From Prochlorococcus sp. AG-436-O11 (GTDB lineage: Bacteria; Cyanobacteriota; Cyanobacteriia; PCC-6307; Cyanobiaceae), in contig QCPO01000008.1 of the NCBI GenBank assembly GCA_003212535.1, positions 1-60,652 on the forward strand: a stretch of 60,652 nt of DNA, given 5' to 3'. A model generated the notes under the pieces. It was not told the origin of the DNA, did not search any database, and saw nothing but the letters and a program-made list of their open reading frames with translations. This document shows positions 36,291 to 45,718 of the stretch, one piece after another. A program made the position numbers and the translations under genes. Numbering within the stretch: the first letter of the stretch is position 1; the number at the start of each line of letters is the position of its first letter.

Positions 36291-37238
36291 CTACCTACTA
36301 GGAGCAGCCCTGAATTGACTGCCTTTTGTTTGGACGTTTAAATATGGAGCTCTACTTGCCACCCCTGAATTTTCCCATGCTTTAACCATGGCATGACTGA
36401 CTTCTTTGCCATTGTCCTTCTCGCACAAAGCTAATATGCTCGGTCCTGCTCCACTAATTGCGCAGCCTAATGCACCGGCTTCTAATGCGGCATCTTTAAC
36501 TTCTAATCCACCTTGAATAAGTTTCCATCTATATGGTTCATGCAACTTATCAAACATTCCCTCTTTTATTAATTCAGCATTTCCTGTTTTTAGACCGTTA
36601 AGTAATAAAGTAAGTGCCCCCATATTTGTTACAGCATCAGATATTGGTACATTTTTAGGCATTACTCTTCTTGCTTCGCTTGTACTTAAGCGAATAGCAG
36701 GAATAGCTATTACAGCTTTAATGGAATCATGCCAATCACACCTAATAATTCTCCATCTCTGTGAAGAAGATCTTGCTGTTAAACAAAGGCCTCCTAAAAG
36801 AGATGGAACTACGTTATCAGGATGCCCTTCTATATCAATTGCAAGTTCTAAAAGCTTTTCTTTGGGCAGGGGGCAGTCCATTATTGCATTTGCTCCTATT
36901 AATCCTGCAACTATCGCGGTAGCGCTACTTCCTAAACCCCTAGCAGGCGGTACTGCTAGTTTTACTCTTGCTTCAAGTGCGAAAGGTGAAATATTAGCAC
37001 TCTCCCATACCTTTTGCGCAGCTCTAAAAACTAAGTTTTCAGGACCTCCTCTTAAGTGATTACCATCGGTACTCTCCATTATTAAATCAAACCTATCTCC
37101 TCCACCTTCTATTCTTGTGAAAACAAACTCATTATATAAATCTAATGCTGCTCCAAGACAGTCAAACCCAGGACCTAAATTGGCAGTTGTAGAAGGGACT
37201 GTTACTATTATCTTTTTACCTATTTCTGGGGAAGACAT
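36291..37238 (-). CDS. thrB: Homoserine kinase
   Basis: This GHMP kinase phosphorylates homoserine on the threonine path. The 315 residues contain VPSTTANLGPGFDCLGAALDL, the ATP-binding VPPARGLGSSATAIVAGL (about residues 93-110), EGHPDNVVPSLLGG and the C-terminal GAGPSILALC motif (GCAISGAGPSI). It is the last gene of a tight minus-strand run with glk, thrS and trpS; the gap to glk is 7 bases. Confidence 0.96.
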   Translation of the reverse strand: MSSPEIGKKIIVTVPSTTANLGPGFDCLGAALDLYNEFVFTRIEGGGDRFDLIMESTDGNHLRGGPENLVFRAAQKVWESANISPFALEARVKLAVPPARGLGSSATAIVAGLIGANAIMDCPLPKEKLLELAIDIEGHPDNVVPSLLGGLCLTARSSSQRWRIIRCDWHDSIKAVIAIPAIRLSTSEARRVMPKNVPISDAVTNMGALTLLLNGLKTGNAELIKEGMFDKLHEPYRWKLIQGGLEVKDAALEAGALGCAISGAGPSILALCEKDNGKEVSHAMVKAWENSGVASRAPYLNVQTKGSQFRAAPSR

Positions 37239-37245
37239 TTAAAAA

Positions 37246-38283
37246 CTATGCTCTCCGTAAAAGCATTTTTGCTCTGCAAGCTGCGCTAAACAATCCAAAA
37301 TCTTCATCTAAGATTACTTTTACAGGTATAGATTTAACCATATCTTTTAATCTGCCTTTATCTGAAAATTGTTTCAGAAATAAATCTGATTTAAAATTTT
37401 TGAAATGTTTTGGTGCTGTTCCTCCTGAAATCCATAAACCCCCTAAGCATAATTCATGCAAAGCAACATCCCCAAGTAAAGAACCATAAGCTCCTAACCA
37501 TATATTTACTATCTCATTCATTAAAATATCACCTTCATTTGAGAGTTTACAAATTTTTTCGGGTAGTATCTTTTCTAAATCATTAGTAAATTTTAATTTC
37601 TTTATATACTTCTGAAAAGGGTGATTCTTCGCATCGGGTTTGCTTAGCCTCCATTCGGCTATTCTTGATAACCCAGCACCACTTACAATTCTCTCACAAG
37701 AAATCCTATTAATTTTCAGAGATTTTTTGAGCCAATTCTTTAAATCCCATTCTAATTTTGATTTAGGCGAGTATTCTATATGCCCACCTTCGCTAGCTAA
37801 AACTTGTATGTTATCTCCTGAAATCAGCCCCCTTGCAATACCTAGACCAGTTCCAGCTCCAACTATCGCATGCAAATCTTTGTTAAATCCATTAGCTTGC
37901 TGCCCATTTTGGATTGTTGAATATTGATCTTTTTGTAAAAAGGGTATCCCATAAATTAATGCGGCAAAATCATTTATAATTTCAAAACTTTTAAATTTGA
38001 ATTTGTTTTTAAATTTATCACCAGAAATTTCCCAAGATAAATTAATAATTTTTGCATTGTTATTTTTTACAGGACCTGCTACGGCAAAACATGCAGAAAA
38101 AGGGTAAGCAATTTTTTTACATTGCTTACCAAGGAAGTCTTCGAGAATCAAGTCAAATGAATCCCATTCAGAAGATATATATTTTTTTTTAAATATTAAA
38201 TTTGGAGAGTGACTATTAATATCTTGTGAGAAAATCCCCAACAGAACTTTTGTACCTCCTAAATCGCAAGCAAGAAAATTCAT
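37246..38283 (-). CDS. glk: Glucokinase
   Basis: This 345-residue Glk-type hexokinase phosphorylates glucose to glucose 6-phosphate. It shows the phosphate-1 motif LACDLGGTKVLLG, the substrate motif IINDFAALIYG with the catalytic Asp, GAGTGLGIARG for ATP binding, ASEGGHIEYSP, and GGLWISGGTAPK near the end. There is no CxCGxxGC zinc motif, so it is Glk rather than ROK type. It could serve glucose released from glycogen or sucrose breakdown. It lies 10 bases downstream of thrS and 7 upstream of thrB. Confidence 0.92.
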   Translation of the reverse strand: MNFLACDLGGTKVLLGIFSQDINSHSPNLIFKKKYISSEWDSFDLILEDFLGKQCKKIAYPFSACFAVAGPVKNNNAKIINLSWEISGDKFKNKFKFKSFEIINDFAALIYGIPFLQKDQYSTIQNGQQANGFNKDLHAIVGAGTGLGIARGLISGDNIQVLASEGGHIEYSPKSKLEWDLKNWLKKSLKINRISCERIVSGAGLSRIAEWRLSKPDAKNHPFQKYIKKLKFTNDLEKILPEKICKLSNEGDILMNEIVNIWLGAYGSLLGDVALHELCLGGLWISGGTAPKHFKNFKSDLFLKQFSDKGRLKDMVKSIPVKVILDEDFGLFSAACRAKMLLRRA

Positions 38284-38293
38284 CTATTAAAAA

Positions 38294-40210
38294 TCATTCT
38301 ATTTTCCCTTTCTTTTCTATTAATTCATTCATCAGTTGATAGAGATTATCCAACTTAAAAATGCCTAAATTTTTTCCATCTAATGATCTTAAAGAAAGTG
38401 AATCAACTTCTTCTTCTTTGTCTCCAATAATTGCAATTAATGGAATTCTTCCTATTGTGGCCTCTCTTATTTTGTAACCTATTTTTTCATTCCTAACATC
38501 AAGCTTTGATCGATATCCTTTTGTATTTATTAATTCATTTAATTCAATACATTTTTCTTTGTTTCTATCAGTAATACTTAATAAAATTATTTGATAAGGA
38601 GCAAGCCAGATCGGGAATTTAGCTTCATATTGTTCTATTAATATTCCTATAAACCTTTCGAATGAGCCTAATATTGCTCTATGAAGCATTACTGGATTTT
38701 TTCTTTCATTATTTATATCTATAAAAGTTGCATCCAGCCTTATTGGCATTGAGAAATCAACTTGAATAGTTCCGCATTGCCATATTCTATTTAGACAATC
38801 CTTTAATGAAAATTCTATTTTTGGACCATAAAAAGCTCCTTCACCAGGTTGTAATTCCCATTTCAGATTTTTATTATTTAAAGCCTTTATTAGCGCCTCT
38901 TCTGATTTATCCCAAATCACTTCACTGCCTACCCTTTTTTCAGGACGAGTTGATAATTTGATAATAATTTCATCAAAACCAAAAGTTTTATAAACCTCAA
39001 AAACTAGGTCAATAAATTCAGATACTTCTTTTTGAATTTGTTCTTCAGTACAGAATATATGAGCATCATCTTGAGTGAAATTCCTAACTCTCATTAAACC
39101 GTGTAATGCTCCAGAAGGTTCATTTCTATGGCAAGAGCCAAATTCAGCTAAACGAATAGGTAAATCTTTATAACTTTTTAAACCTTGATTAAATACTTGA
39201 ATATGGCACGGACAATTCATTGGTTTAATTGCATATGTTCTATTTTCTGAAGCAGTAGTAAACATATCGTCTCTAAATTTTTCCCAATGTCCTGATTTTT
39301 CCCAAAGAGATTTATCTACTGCTTGAGGGGTTTTAATTTCCAGATAATCATTTTTTTTAAGTATTTCTCTTATATAATTCTCAATCACCTGGTAGATTGT
39401 CCATCCATTAGGATGCCAAAAAATCATGCCTGGAGATTCTTCTTGTATATGAAAAAGTGAATGTTTTTTTCCAAGTTTTCTATGATCTCTTTTTTCAGCC
39501 TCTTCGATTCTCGTTAAATAATCATTCAGATCTTTTTCTTTCGCCCAAGCAGTTCCATAAATTCTTTGCAATGATTCATTCTCACTATCCCCTCTCCAGT
39601 ATGAACCTGATAATTTTAGTAACTTAAAGTGTCTAAGATGTCTTGTATTTGGCACATGAGGTCCTCTACACATGTCAATATATTCTTCGTGTTTATATAA
39701 ATTGATGAGTTCTTCATCATCAATTTCTTCAATAATTCTTAATTTAAAAGTTTCATCTCTTTCTTGAAAGGTTTTAATAGCTTCTTTTTTGGAAACTTGT
39801 AAAATCTCTACGTCATAATTTGTTTTTATTAGGTGATTGATTCGTTGTTCAATTTTGATTAAATCGTCTGGCGTAAATCTATATTCTGAAAAAATATCGT
39901 AATAAAAGCCATCTTCAATTACAGGACCAATTGCCATCTTTATATTTGGATAAATTTGTTTAACTGCATGTCCAATAAGATGTGCAAAGGAATGTCTTAT
40001 TATCTCTATCCCTTCTTTATCTTTAGATGTAATTATTACAACTTTGGAATCATCATTTATGGGAAGAGTTGCATCAAAAAGTACATCATTGACTTTTCCT
40101 GCAATTGTTGCTTTGGCTAATCCTGCTCCAATACTCTGTGCAATTTCTAGAATAGTTACAGATGTTTCGAAAACCTTTTTAGAACCATCAGGCAATGTTA
40201 TTACTGGCAT
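38294..40210 (-). CDS. thrS: Threonyl-tRNA synthetase
   Basis: This 638-residue class II aminoacyl-tRNA synthetase has the full bacterial layout. It starts with a TGS domain (about 1-60). The editing domain follows, with the zinc-binding [11 protein letters not shown] and CRGPHVPNT. The catalytic core has [27 protein letters not shown] (motif 2 region) and [19 protein letters not shown] (motif 3). The anticodon-binding domain is at about 535-638. It is translated just after trpS, with a 3-base gap. Confidence 0.97.
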   Translation of the reverse strand: MPVITLPDGSKKVFETSVTILEIAQSIGAGLAKATIAGKVNDVLFDATLPINDDSKVVIITSKDKEGIEIIRHSFAHLIGHAVKQIYPNIKMAIGPVIEDGFYYDIFSEYRFTPDDLIKIEQRINHLIKTNYDVEILQVSKKEAIKTFQERDETFKLRIIEEIDDEELINLYKHEEYIDMCRGPHVPNTRHLRHFKLLKLSGSYWRGDSENESLQRIYGTAWAKEKDLNDYLTRIEEAEKRDHRKLGKKHSLFHIQEESPGMIFWHPNGWTIYQVIENYIREILKKNDYLEIKTPQAVDKSLWEKSGHWEKFRDDMFTTASENRTYAIKPMNCPCHIQVFNQGLKSYKDLPIRLAEFGSCHRNEPSGALHGLMRVRNFTQDDAHIFCTEEQIQKEVSEFIDLVFEVYKTFGFDEIIIKLSTRPEKRVGSEVIWDKSEEALIKALNNKNLKWELQPGEGAFYGPKIEFSLKDCLNRIWQCGTIQVDFSMPIRLDATFIDINNERKNPVMLHRAILGSFERFIGILIEQYEAKFPIWLAPYQIILLSITDRNKEKCIELNELINTKGYRSKLDVRNEKIGYKIREATIGRIPLIAIIGDKEEEVDSLSLRSLDGKNLGIFKLDNLYQLMNELIEKKGKIE

Positions 40211-40213
40211 GAT

Positions 40214-41230
40214 TTATTTCTCCATTTCAAAAAATCCTAATTTTGATTTAACTCTCTTAAGAGTTTTATTTGCTTCTTCCTCAGCCTTATCTTTCCCTTC
40301 TAGAAGAATATTATTTAGTTGATATGGATCATTAATTAGGACTTTATATTTTTCTTGAATAGGTTCAAGTGATTCTATAAGTTGTTCAGTGATTAATTTT
40401 TTAAATGTACCCCAACCAGTTTGGGAGAATTCATTTTCTAATTGAGAAATTTCTTTCCCAGATAATATTGAATAAATCATCATAAGATTTCTTGATTCGG
40501 CTCTCTCAGGATTACTAAATTCTATTCCAACATAACTATCGCTTTTTGCTCTTTTTATTTTTTTTGAGATTATTTCAGGAGTATCTAACAAATTAATCCG
40601 ACTACCCTCATTAGGATCACTTTTACTCATCTTCTTAGACCCATCAATTAAACTCATTATTTTCGAACCATTTTTCATAATTATTGGTTGAGGTATTTTT
40701 AATATATTTTTATCCTTACTAAATTTGGCATTAATTCTTTGTTGTGCAATATCTCTGGCAAGTTCAAGATGTTGCTTTTGATCTTCCCCTACTGGGACGA
40801 AATCAGCATCGTAAAGAAGTATATCTGCAGCCATTAGGATTGGATAGTCAAATAATCCAATAGATACATTATTCCCTTGTTGTATAGACTTTTCTTTAAA
40901 TTGAATCATTCTTTCCATCCAATTTATTGGCGTCATGCAATTTAATATCCAACAAAGTTCTGAATGAGCAGCAATCTGACTTTGTACAAAAATAGAACAT
41001 TTTTCAGGCTCTATCCCACAAGCAACATATAAAGCGGCAGTAGAAAGGGTGTTTTTAGATAATTCTTTAGGATCATATGCGGCGGTTATTGCATGTAAAT
41101 CAACTACACAGAGAAATGTTTCATATTGTTCTTGAAGAGATACCCAGTTATTTATTGCTCCAAGCCAATTTCCTATATGTAAATCTCCAGTTGGTTGAAC
41201 TCCTGAAAGAATCCTTTTTTTAGTTGTCAT
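40214..41230 (-). CDS. trpS: Tryptophanyl-tRNA synthetase
   Basis: This 338-residue class I synthetase has the HIGH-type motif GDLHIGNWLGAI near residue 18 and the KMSKS signature in SKKMSKSDPNEGSR. The core has PILMAADILLYDADFVPVGEDQKQHLE, which binds tryptophan. The length is typical of bacterial TrpRS. The start codon overlaps the end of the upstream Arg/Gly-rich gene by 11 bases, so translation is likely coupled. Confidence 0.97.
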   Translation of the reverse strand: MTTKKRILSGVQPTGDLHIGNWLGAINNWVSLQEQYETFLCVVDLHAITAAYDPKELSKNTLSTAALYVACGIEPEKCSIFVQSQIAAHSELCWILNCMTPINWMERMIQFKEKSIQQGNNVSIGLFDYPILMAADILLYDADFVPVGEDQKQHLELARDIAQQRINAKFSKDKNILKIPQPIIMKNGSKIMSLIDGSKKMSKSDPNEGSRINLLDTPEIISKKIKRAKSDSYVGIEFSNPERAESRNLMMIYSILSGKEISQLENEFSQTGWGTFKKLITEQLIESLEPIQEKYKVLINDPYQLNNILLEGKDKAEEEANKTLKRVKSKLGFFEMEK

Positions 41231-41642
41231 CCTCTTCTACTTCATTAGATTGTATTTCTTCCTTAGAGGGACTTTTTACAGGTCTTGCAAATGGGTTAGG
41301 AGCTGTTTTTGTTACGTTTTCTTCAGGATTTTGTGATTGTCTAATAGGAGAAGAATTTTTATTGTTTTTTGCATATTTTGTAATTGATTCTATTAATTTT
41401 TCGTCTTTAATCATTTCACTAAGTGTTCTAACGGAGAAACCAAGAACTGCAACAGTAGATCTAAGTTGAAAAGCTTCTTGTATTGATTTAACAGCTTTCA
41501 TTTCATTATCACTTAATCTTATTCGAAATCCGCCGCCATCTCTGCGGCCTCCAGATCTATCTCTGAAATTAGATCTATCATTGTTACTACGACTTCTGTA
41601 AATTTCTTTCCCAGAAGCATTATCATAATTTGAATTTGACAT
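41220..41642 (-). CDS. Arg/Gly-rich low-complexity protein of unknown function, coupled to trpS
   Basis: This 140-residue protein has three parts. The N-terminal tail (about 1-40) is rich in Arg, Ser, Asn and Gly with RG/GG-type repeats. The central block (about 40-85) is FRIRLSDNEMKAVKSIQEAF and VLGFSVRTLSEMI, which looks like a folded helical or ribbon-helix-helix-like unit. The C-terminal tail (about 95-140) is polar and ends acidic (EVEEDDN). The composition suggests RNA or DNA binding. It overlaps trpS by 11 bases. I do not recognise a named family. Confidence 0.75.
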   Translation of the reverse strand: MSNSNYDNASGKEIYRSRSNNDRSNFRDRSGGRRDGGGFRIRLSDNEMKAVKSIQEAFQLRSTVAVLGFSVRTLSEMIKDEKLIESITKYAKNNKNSSPIRQSQNPEENVTKTAPNPFARPVKSPSKEEIQSNEVEEDDN

Positions 41643-41801
41643 CTTAGTAATTCTTTTTAAATAGTCTATTAACTTAGCATCCAGTTACGCAATAAATCTT
41701 TTGAAAATCCTTAAATTTCTATCCATAAATTAACGAGTTATGTAATTTTGTTTTTTTCATTCGCAATTTGCGTTAAATTAAAATAAGAGTAATAAAGTAT
41801 T

Positions 41802-43136
41802 GTGCTTGATATCAGTAAAGAGAATCTTTTGAAGGACTTAATAAAGTTTCCTAAGAAGAATATTTTTATAATTTTACTTTTACTAGGATTTGGAGAATGG
41901 TTTGCAAGTGATGTAATCCATTTAACAGGGGGGTCAATAGGGCTGTTTGTTTTATGCTTTGGAGGATATTTTTATCTAAAGAGCGATAAACCAAAATTTA
42001 AAGAGCCAAAGGACTTAGATGGCTGGGTAAATCTTTGTAATGAAGATTTAAACTTCTATGAGGAACTTGAGCAGAATAATAATTTAGAAAAACAAAATAT
42101 TAAAAGACAACAATCCCTTGAATTGATAATTAATAGATTTGGAAAAGAGAAAATTTGTTGTATTGGAAAGAAAAGTTATGATTTAAATCAATCTTTATTT
42201 AGAGATTTCTTCAAAGAAGATAAGTTTGATTTTGATTTTATTGAAAAACTTCCAAAATATAATTCTTCTGAGATTGTTCCTGATTCAGTAATAAATACTG
42301 ATGCTATTTTATATTTCTTAAATTTCCCTTTATCTGCGAATGATTTTTTGTGGTTAGAAAAGCTTCCTAAGAATATGCCCATATGGTTAGTAGCGTTATC
42401 TGCAAATGGATTTGAATCTCAAAATGAAATAGATGAATTAAAAGATCAAATTGCAGGAGAATTTATAAATAGAATAATTAGAGTTGATACAATCAAAAAT
42501 GAATTAATTCATATACCTTTTTCTTTAAGGAGGTTTTTTCTAAGTTCAAATAAAAATATTGAATATACTAAGAAAAGGCTTTTGAAGCAATTGCATACTA
42601 AATGGCAATCTGAGATTGAGGGAATAAGAAGAACACAATTGAAAGTGTTACAGAGGAAGAATCAAATTCTTGTTGCTACTACTGTTTTCTTATCACCACT
42701 TCCATCAATCGATGTGTTGTCTATGACAGTTTTGAATTCTCTAATGATTAAAGAAATTAAATCAATATGGGGATGCAATTGGTCTCCAGAAATTTTGGAT
42801 AAAGTATCAAAACAAATAATAAAGACTGCAATAGCTCAGGGAGTAATTGAATGGAGTGGTCAGACTTTAATAGGATTAACAAAATTGCATGGCCCAAATT
42901 GGTTGTTGTCAGGAACTTATCAGGCAATAAGTGCGGCATATTTAACAAGAGTAGTATCTAGTTCCTTGGCGGATTTTATGGCTATAACAAAAGGTGTCTC
43001 AGAGCCTGACTTGGAATTTATAAAAGAAAATTCTGAAAAGATTGTTGAAAAGGCTTTTGAAAATGAAAAAATAAATTGGAAATCTTTGATATCGGATTTA
43101 AGAAATCCATTGAATAGGCTTACTTATAGTTCATAA
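41802..43136 (+). CDS. DUF697/YcjF-like membrane protein with degenerate GTPase-like domain
   Basis: This 444-residue protein has two N-terminal membrane segments (about 20-32 and 44-58). A globular middle follows, and then a C-terminal DUF697-type hydrophobic region (about 285-400) with LVATTVFLSPLPSIDVLSMTVLNSLMIKEI and ISAAYLTRVVSSSLADFM. The middle (about 115-230) has the strand order of a P-loop GTPase, but the GxxxxGK[ST] loop is replaced by IGKKSYDLNQS, and the NKxD place reads VALSANGF. It is thus probably not a working GTPase. The start is GTG at 41802, the only start before the membrane anchor. Confidence 0.75.
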   Translation: MLDISKENLLKDLIKFPKKNIFIILLLLGFGEWFASDVIHLTGGSIGLFVLCFGGYFYLKSDKPKFKEPKDLDGWVNLCNEDLNFYEELEQNNNLEKQNIKRQQSLELIINRFGKEKICCIGKKSYDLNQSLFRDFFKEDKFDFDFIEKLPKYNSSEIVPDSVINTDAILYFLNFPLSANDFLWLEKLPKNMPIWLVALSANGFESQNEIDELKDQIAGEFINRIIRVDTIKNELIHIPFSLRRFFLSSNKNIEYTKKRLLKQLHTKWQSEIEGIRRTQLKVLQRKNQILVATTVFLSPLPSIDVLSMTVLNSLMIKEIKSIWGCNWSPEILDKVSKQIIKTAIAQGVIEWSGQTLIGLTKLHGPNWLLSGTYQAISAAYLTRVVSSSLADFMAITKGVSEPDLEFIKENSEKIVEKAFENEKINWKSLISDLRNPLNRLTYSS

Positions 43137-43156
43137 TTTACTGAAGTTTAAAAATA

Positions 43157-44062
43157 ATGAAAAAAAGGCATACTTTTCTAGTTCTGGCATGTTTAATTTG
43201 TCTTTTTTTTACTACGGCCTGTAAAAGAACCTCAAATAACAGTGAAACTAAAAAGGAATTTGTTTTAGCAAGCTTTACCGTTTTGGCAGATATTATTCGA
43301 AATGTTGTTACAGATGACTTCATAGTTAAATCAATAACTAAACCTGGAGTCGAAGTTCATGCTTATAAACCAACTCCAAGCGATCTAATAAATGCCTCTG
43401 AAGCATTCGTTTTTGTGGATAATGGATTTGGATTTGAAATATGGTCAGAAAAATTTGTTTCTAATTTACAATTTAAAAGACTAACTATTGCAAATGATCT
43501 AGATCCAATATTTATAACTGAAGATTTTTACAAAGGTAAACCAAATCCCCATGCCTGGATTTCTCCAAAAAGAGGAATCCTTTATGTAGATATTATCGTG
43601 AAATCTTTATCAGAATTGAGGCCCTCCAAAAGAGAATTATTTGAAAGAAATGGAGAAATTTATAAAAATAAACTTTCTAAAATTGATAAAGATTTTAAAC
43701 TTTTTATCAATAACTTAGAACAAGATAGAAGGTATCTAGTAACTTGTGAAGGCGCATTCTCATATCTTGCTAAAGATTATGGATTAAATGAAGTTTATTT
43801 ATGGCCAGTTAATGCTGAGAGTCAAATTACACCCAAAAGGATGGCAAGAACGATTTCATTGGTTAAGAAAAAAAACATCCCATCTGTATTTTGTGAAAGT
43901 ACAGTAAGTAATGAATCTCAAATGGTTGTTGTAAATGAAACGGGAGCTAAATTTGGAGGAAATCTTTTTGTTGATTCCTTGTCAAGTGCTAATGGCCCAG
44001 CTAATTCCTACTTAGGAATGCTTAAACATAATTTGAAAATTATCAAAAAGGGTCTTTACTAA
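43157..44062 (+). CDS. mntC: Manganese ABC transporter substrate-binding lipoprotein
   Basis: This 301-residue cluster 9 metal-binding protein has a lipobox ending TTAC (Cys22) at the signal peptide. The four metal ligands are His68 (VHAYKPT), His132 (NPHAWIS), Glu198 (TCEGAFSY) and Asp273 (FVDSLSS). His-His-Glu-Asp is the manganese set, whereas zinc ZnuA types use a third His and a His-rich loop, absent here. Cys197 and Cys246 have the same spacing as the redox disulfide described for Synechocystis MntC. It is probably tethered in the periplasm and starts the mntCAB operon. Confidence 0.88.
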   Translation: MKKRHTFLVLACLICLFFTTACKRTSNNSETKKEFVLASFTVLADIIRNVVTDDFIVKSITKPGVEVHAYKPTPSDLINASEAFVFVDNGFGFEIWSEKFVSNLQFKRLTIANDLDPIFITEDFYKGKPNPHAWISPKRGILYVDIIVKSLSELRPSKRELFERNGEIYKNKLSKIDKDFKLFINNLEQDRRYLVTCEGAFSYLAKDYGLNEVYLWPVNAESQITPKRMARTISLVKKKNIPSVFCESTVSNESQMVVVNETGAKFGGNLFVDSLSSANGPANSYLGMLKHNLKIIKKGLY

Positions 44063-44065
44063 AAT

Positions 44066-44830
44066 ATGGACAGAGCTAATTACCAAAACTTCAGGATTGA
44101 AGCCGAAAATATATGCGTAGACTATAACGGCAAAGTTGCATTATATGATGCCAATTTAATATTAGGACCTGGTCAAATTTGTGGATTGGTAGGTATGAAT
44201 GGAGCAGGGAAAACAACTTTCTTTAATGCCTTGACAGGCTTTGTTAATATTTCGAAGGGAAAGATAAGAATAAACGGCGAGTCTTTAAGGTCTGCACAGA
44301 AAGATCAGACAATCGCTTATGTTCCTCAAAGTGAAGGTATTGATAGTCAATTCCCCGTAAATGTTTGGGATGTTGTAATGATGGGAAGATATGGTTCGAT
44401 GAATATTCTCAGGTGTCCAAGAGAGTCTGATCTTCAGGCCGTTAAAGATGCTATTGAGAGGGTTGACTTGGTTGCTTTTTCATCTACGCCAATTGGGAAT
44501 TTGTCTGGAGGTCAAAGGAAAAGAACTTTTTTGGCCAGAGCAATTGCACAAAGAGCATCAATATTATTGCTTGATGAACCCTTCTCGGGCGTTGACATAA
44601 GAACAGAGAAACTAATTTCAGAATTATTTATTCAGTTTAAAAATGAGGGGAAAACAATTTTATTATCTACTCACGATATGATGCATGTTCGAGAATTTTG
44701 TGATTTGGTCCTTTTAATAAACAAGACTGTTGTAGCCTACGGTGAAACCTCTGAAGTTTTTACAAAGGAAAATATAACAAGTACCTTTGGTGGGATCTCT
44801 CCTGACGTTTTGCTTGGTCCTGAGTCATAA
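44066..44830 (+). CDS. mntA: Manganese ABC transporter ATP-binding protein
   Basis: This 254-residue ATPase of the metal (cluster 9) ABC importers has Walker A GMNGAGKTT (residues 43-51), signature NLSGGQRKR (about 143), Walker B ILLLDEPFSGVD (about 166) and the H-loop STHDMM. It energises uptake of the metal bound by the upstream MntC-like protein. It starts 3 bases after mntC and is followed by the permease gene after 9 bases. Confidence 0.92.
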   Translation: MDRANYQNFRIEAENICVDYNGKVALYDANLILGPGQICGLVGMNGAGKTTFFNALTGFVNISKGKIRINGESLRSAQKDQTIAYVPQSEGIDSQFPVNVWDVVMMGRYGSMNILRCPRESDLQAVKDAIERVDLVAFSSTPIGNLSGGQRKRTFLARAIAQRASILLLDEPFSGVDIRTEKLISELFIQFKNEGKTILLSTHDMMHVREFCDLVLLINKTVVAYGETSEVFTKENITSTFGGISPDVLLGPES

Positions 44831-44839
44831 GAATTTTTT

Positions 44840-45718
44840 ATGGAGCCTTTTTTTTTCTCTAGTATAAATACATTCGTAACAGATCCTTTAACTCATAATT
44901 TCATGAGAAAAGCCCTACTTATGAGCTCTTTAGTGGCTGCTGTTTGTGGCTTTTTATCTAGCTATTTGACACTCAAAGGTTGGGCTTTAATGGGGGATGC
45001 TGTTTCTCACTCAGTAATGCCTGGAGTTGTTGTAGCATATGCTTTGGGACTTCCATTTTCATTGGGCGCATTTGTATTTGGAGTAGGTTCTGTAGCCCTT
45101 ATAGGATTTGTTAAACAAAAATCTAGAGTTAAGGAAGATACAGTTATTGGGTTAGTCTTTACAGCCTTTTTTGCTCTTGGAATAGTTTTGATTTCTAAGA
45201 TTAAAAGTAATATTGATCTCCACTCTATTCTTTTTGGAAGTCCATTAGGCATCTCAATATCTGACGTAAGGCAGACTGTAATCATCTCTTTGTTGGTTGT
45301 AATACTTTTATCAGTTTTCAGAAAAGATTTAATGCTTTACTGTTTTGATCCTAGACATGCAAAAACTGTCGGAATTAATGTGATCTTCCTACATTATTTA
45401 CTTCTTACATGCTTATCTTTAGCTGCAGTTGTTGGTTTGCAGACGGTTGGAATAATATTGGTAGTTGCAATGTTGATTACACCAGGAGCTACAGCATATT
45501 TGCTTACTGATCAATTTGATATTATGACCATTATTTCAGTATGTAGCGCCATTATCTCAAGTATAATAGGAATCTATTTTAGTTTTTGGTTTGATCTTGA
45601 AACCGGAGGCTCTATAGTATTAGCACAAACCTTTATATTTTTACTCGCTTTTTTATTCGCTCCGAGATATGGAATATTAAAGTTTAAAAGAATATTTTTT
45701 ATAAATAATAATGGTTGA
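44840..45718 (+). CDS. mntB: Manganese ABC transporter permease
   Basis: This 292-residue integral membrane protein has about eight hydrophobic segments and the cluster 9 (ZnuB/MntB) pattern: LKGWALMGDAVSHSVMPGVVVAY at the N-terminal coupling loop, DTVIGLVFTAFFALGIVL, KTVGINVIFLHYLLL, and the later VGIILVVAMLITPGATAYLLT. Its stop overlaps the start of the DUF4336 gene by 8 bases, so that gene is translated with the transporter. Confidence 0.92.
   Translation: MEPFFFSSINTFVTDPLTHNFMRKALLMSSLVAAVCGFLSSYLTLKGWALMGDAVSHSVMPGVVVAYALGLPFSLGAFVFGVGSVALIGFVKQKSRVKEDTVIGLVFTAFFALGIVLISKIKSNIDLHSILFGSPLGISISDVRQTVIISLLVVILLSVFRKDLMLYCFDPRHAKTVGINVIFLHYLLLTCLSLAAVVGLQTVGIILVVAMLITPGATAYLLTDQFDIMTIISVCSAIISSIIGIYFSFWFDLETGGSIVLAQTFIFLLAFLFAPRYGILKFKRIFFINNNG

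Noticed and set aside
41762..41772. Short palindrome CGCAATTTGCG upstream of the DUF697 gene
   Set aside because: Only five base pairs around one centre, with no match to a regulator site I know and no second copy nearby.
43157..45718. Zinc (znuABC) identity for the ABC transporter
   Set aside because: The binding protein has Glu and Asp ligands and no His-rich loop, which fits manganese better than zinc.
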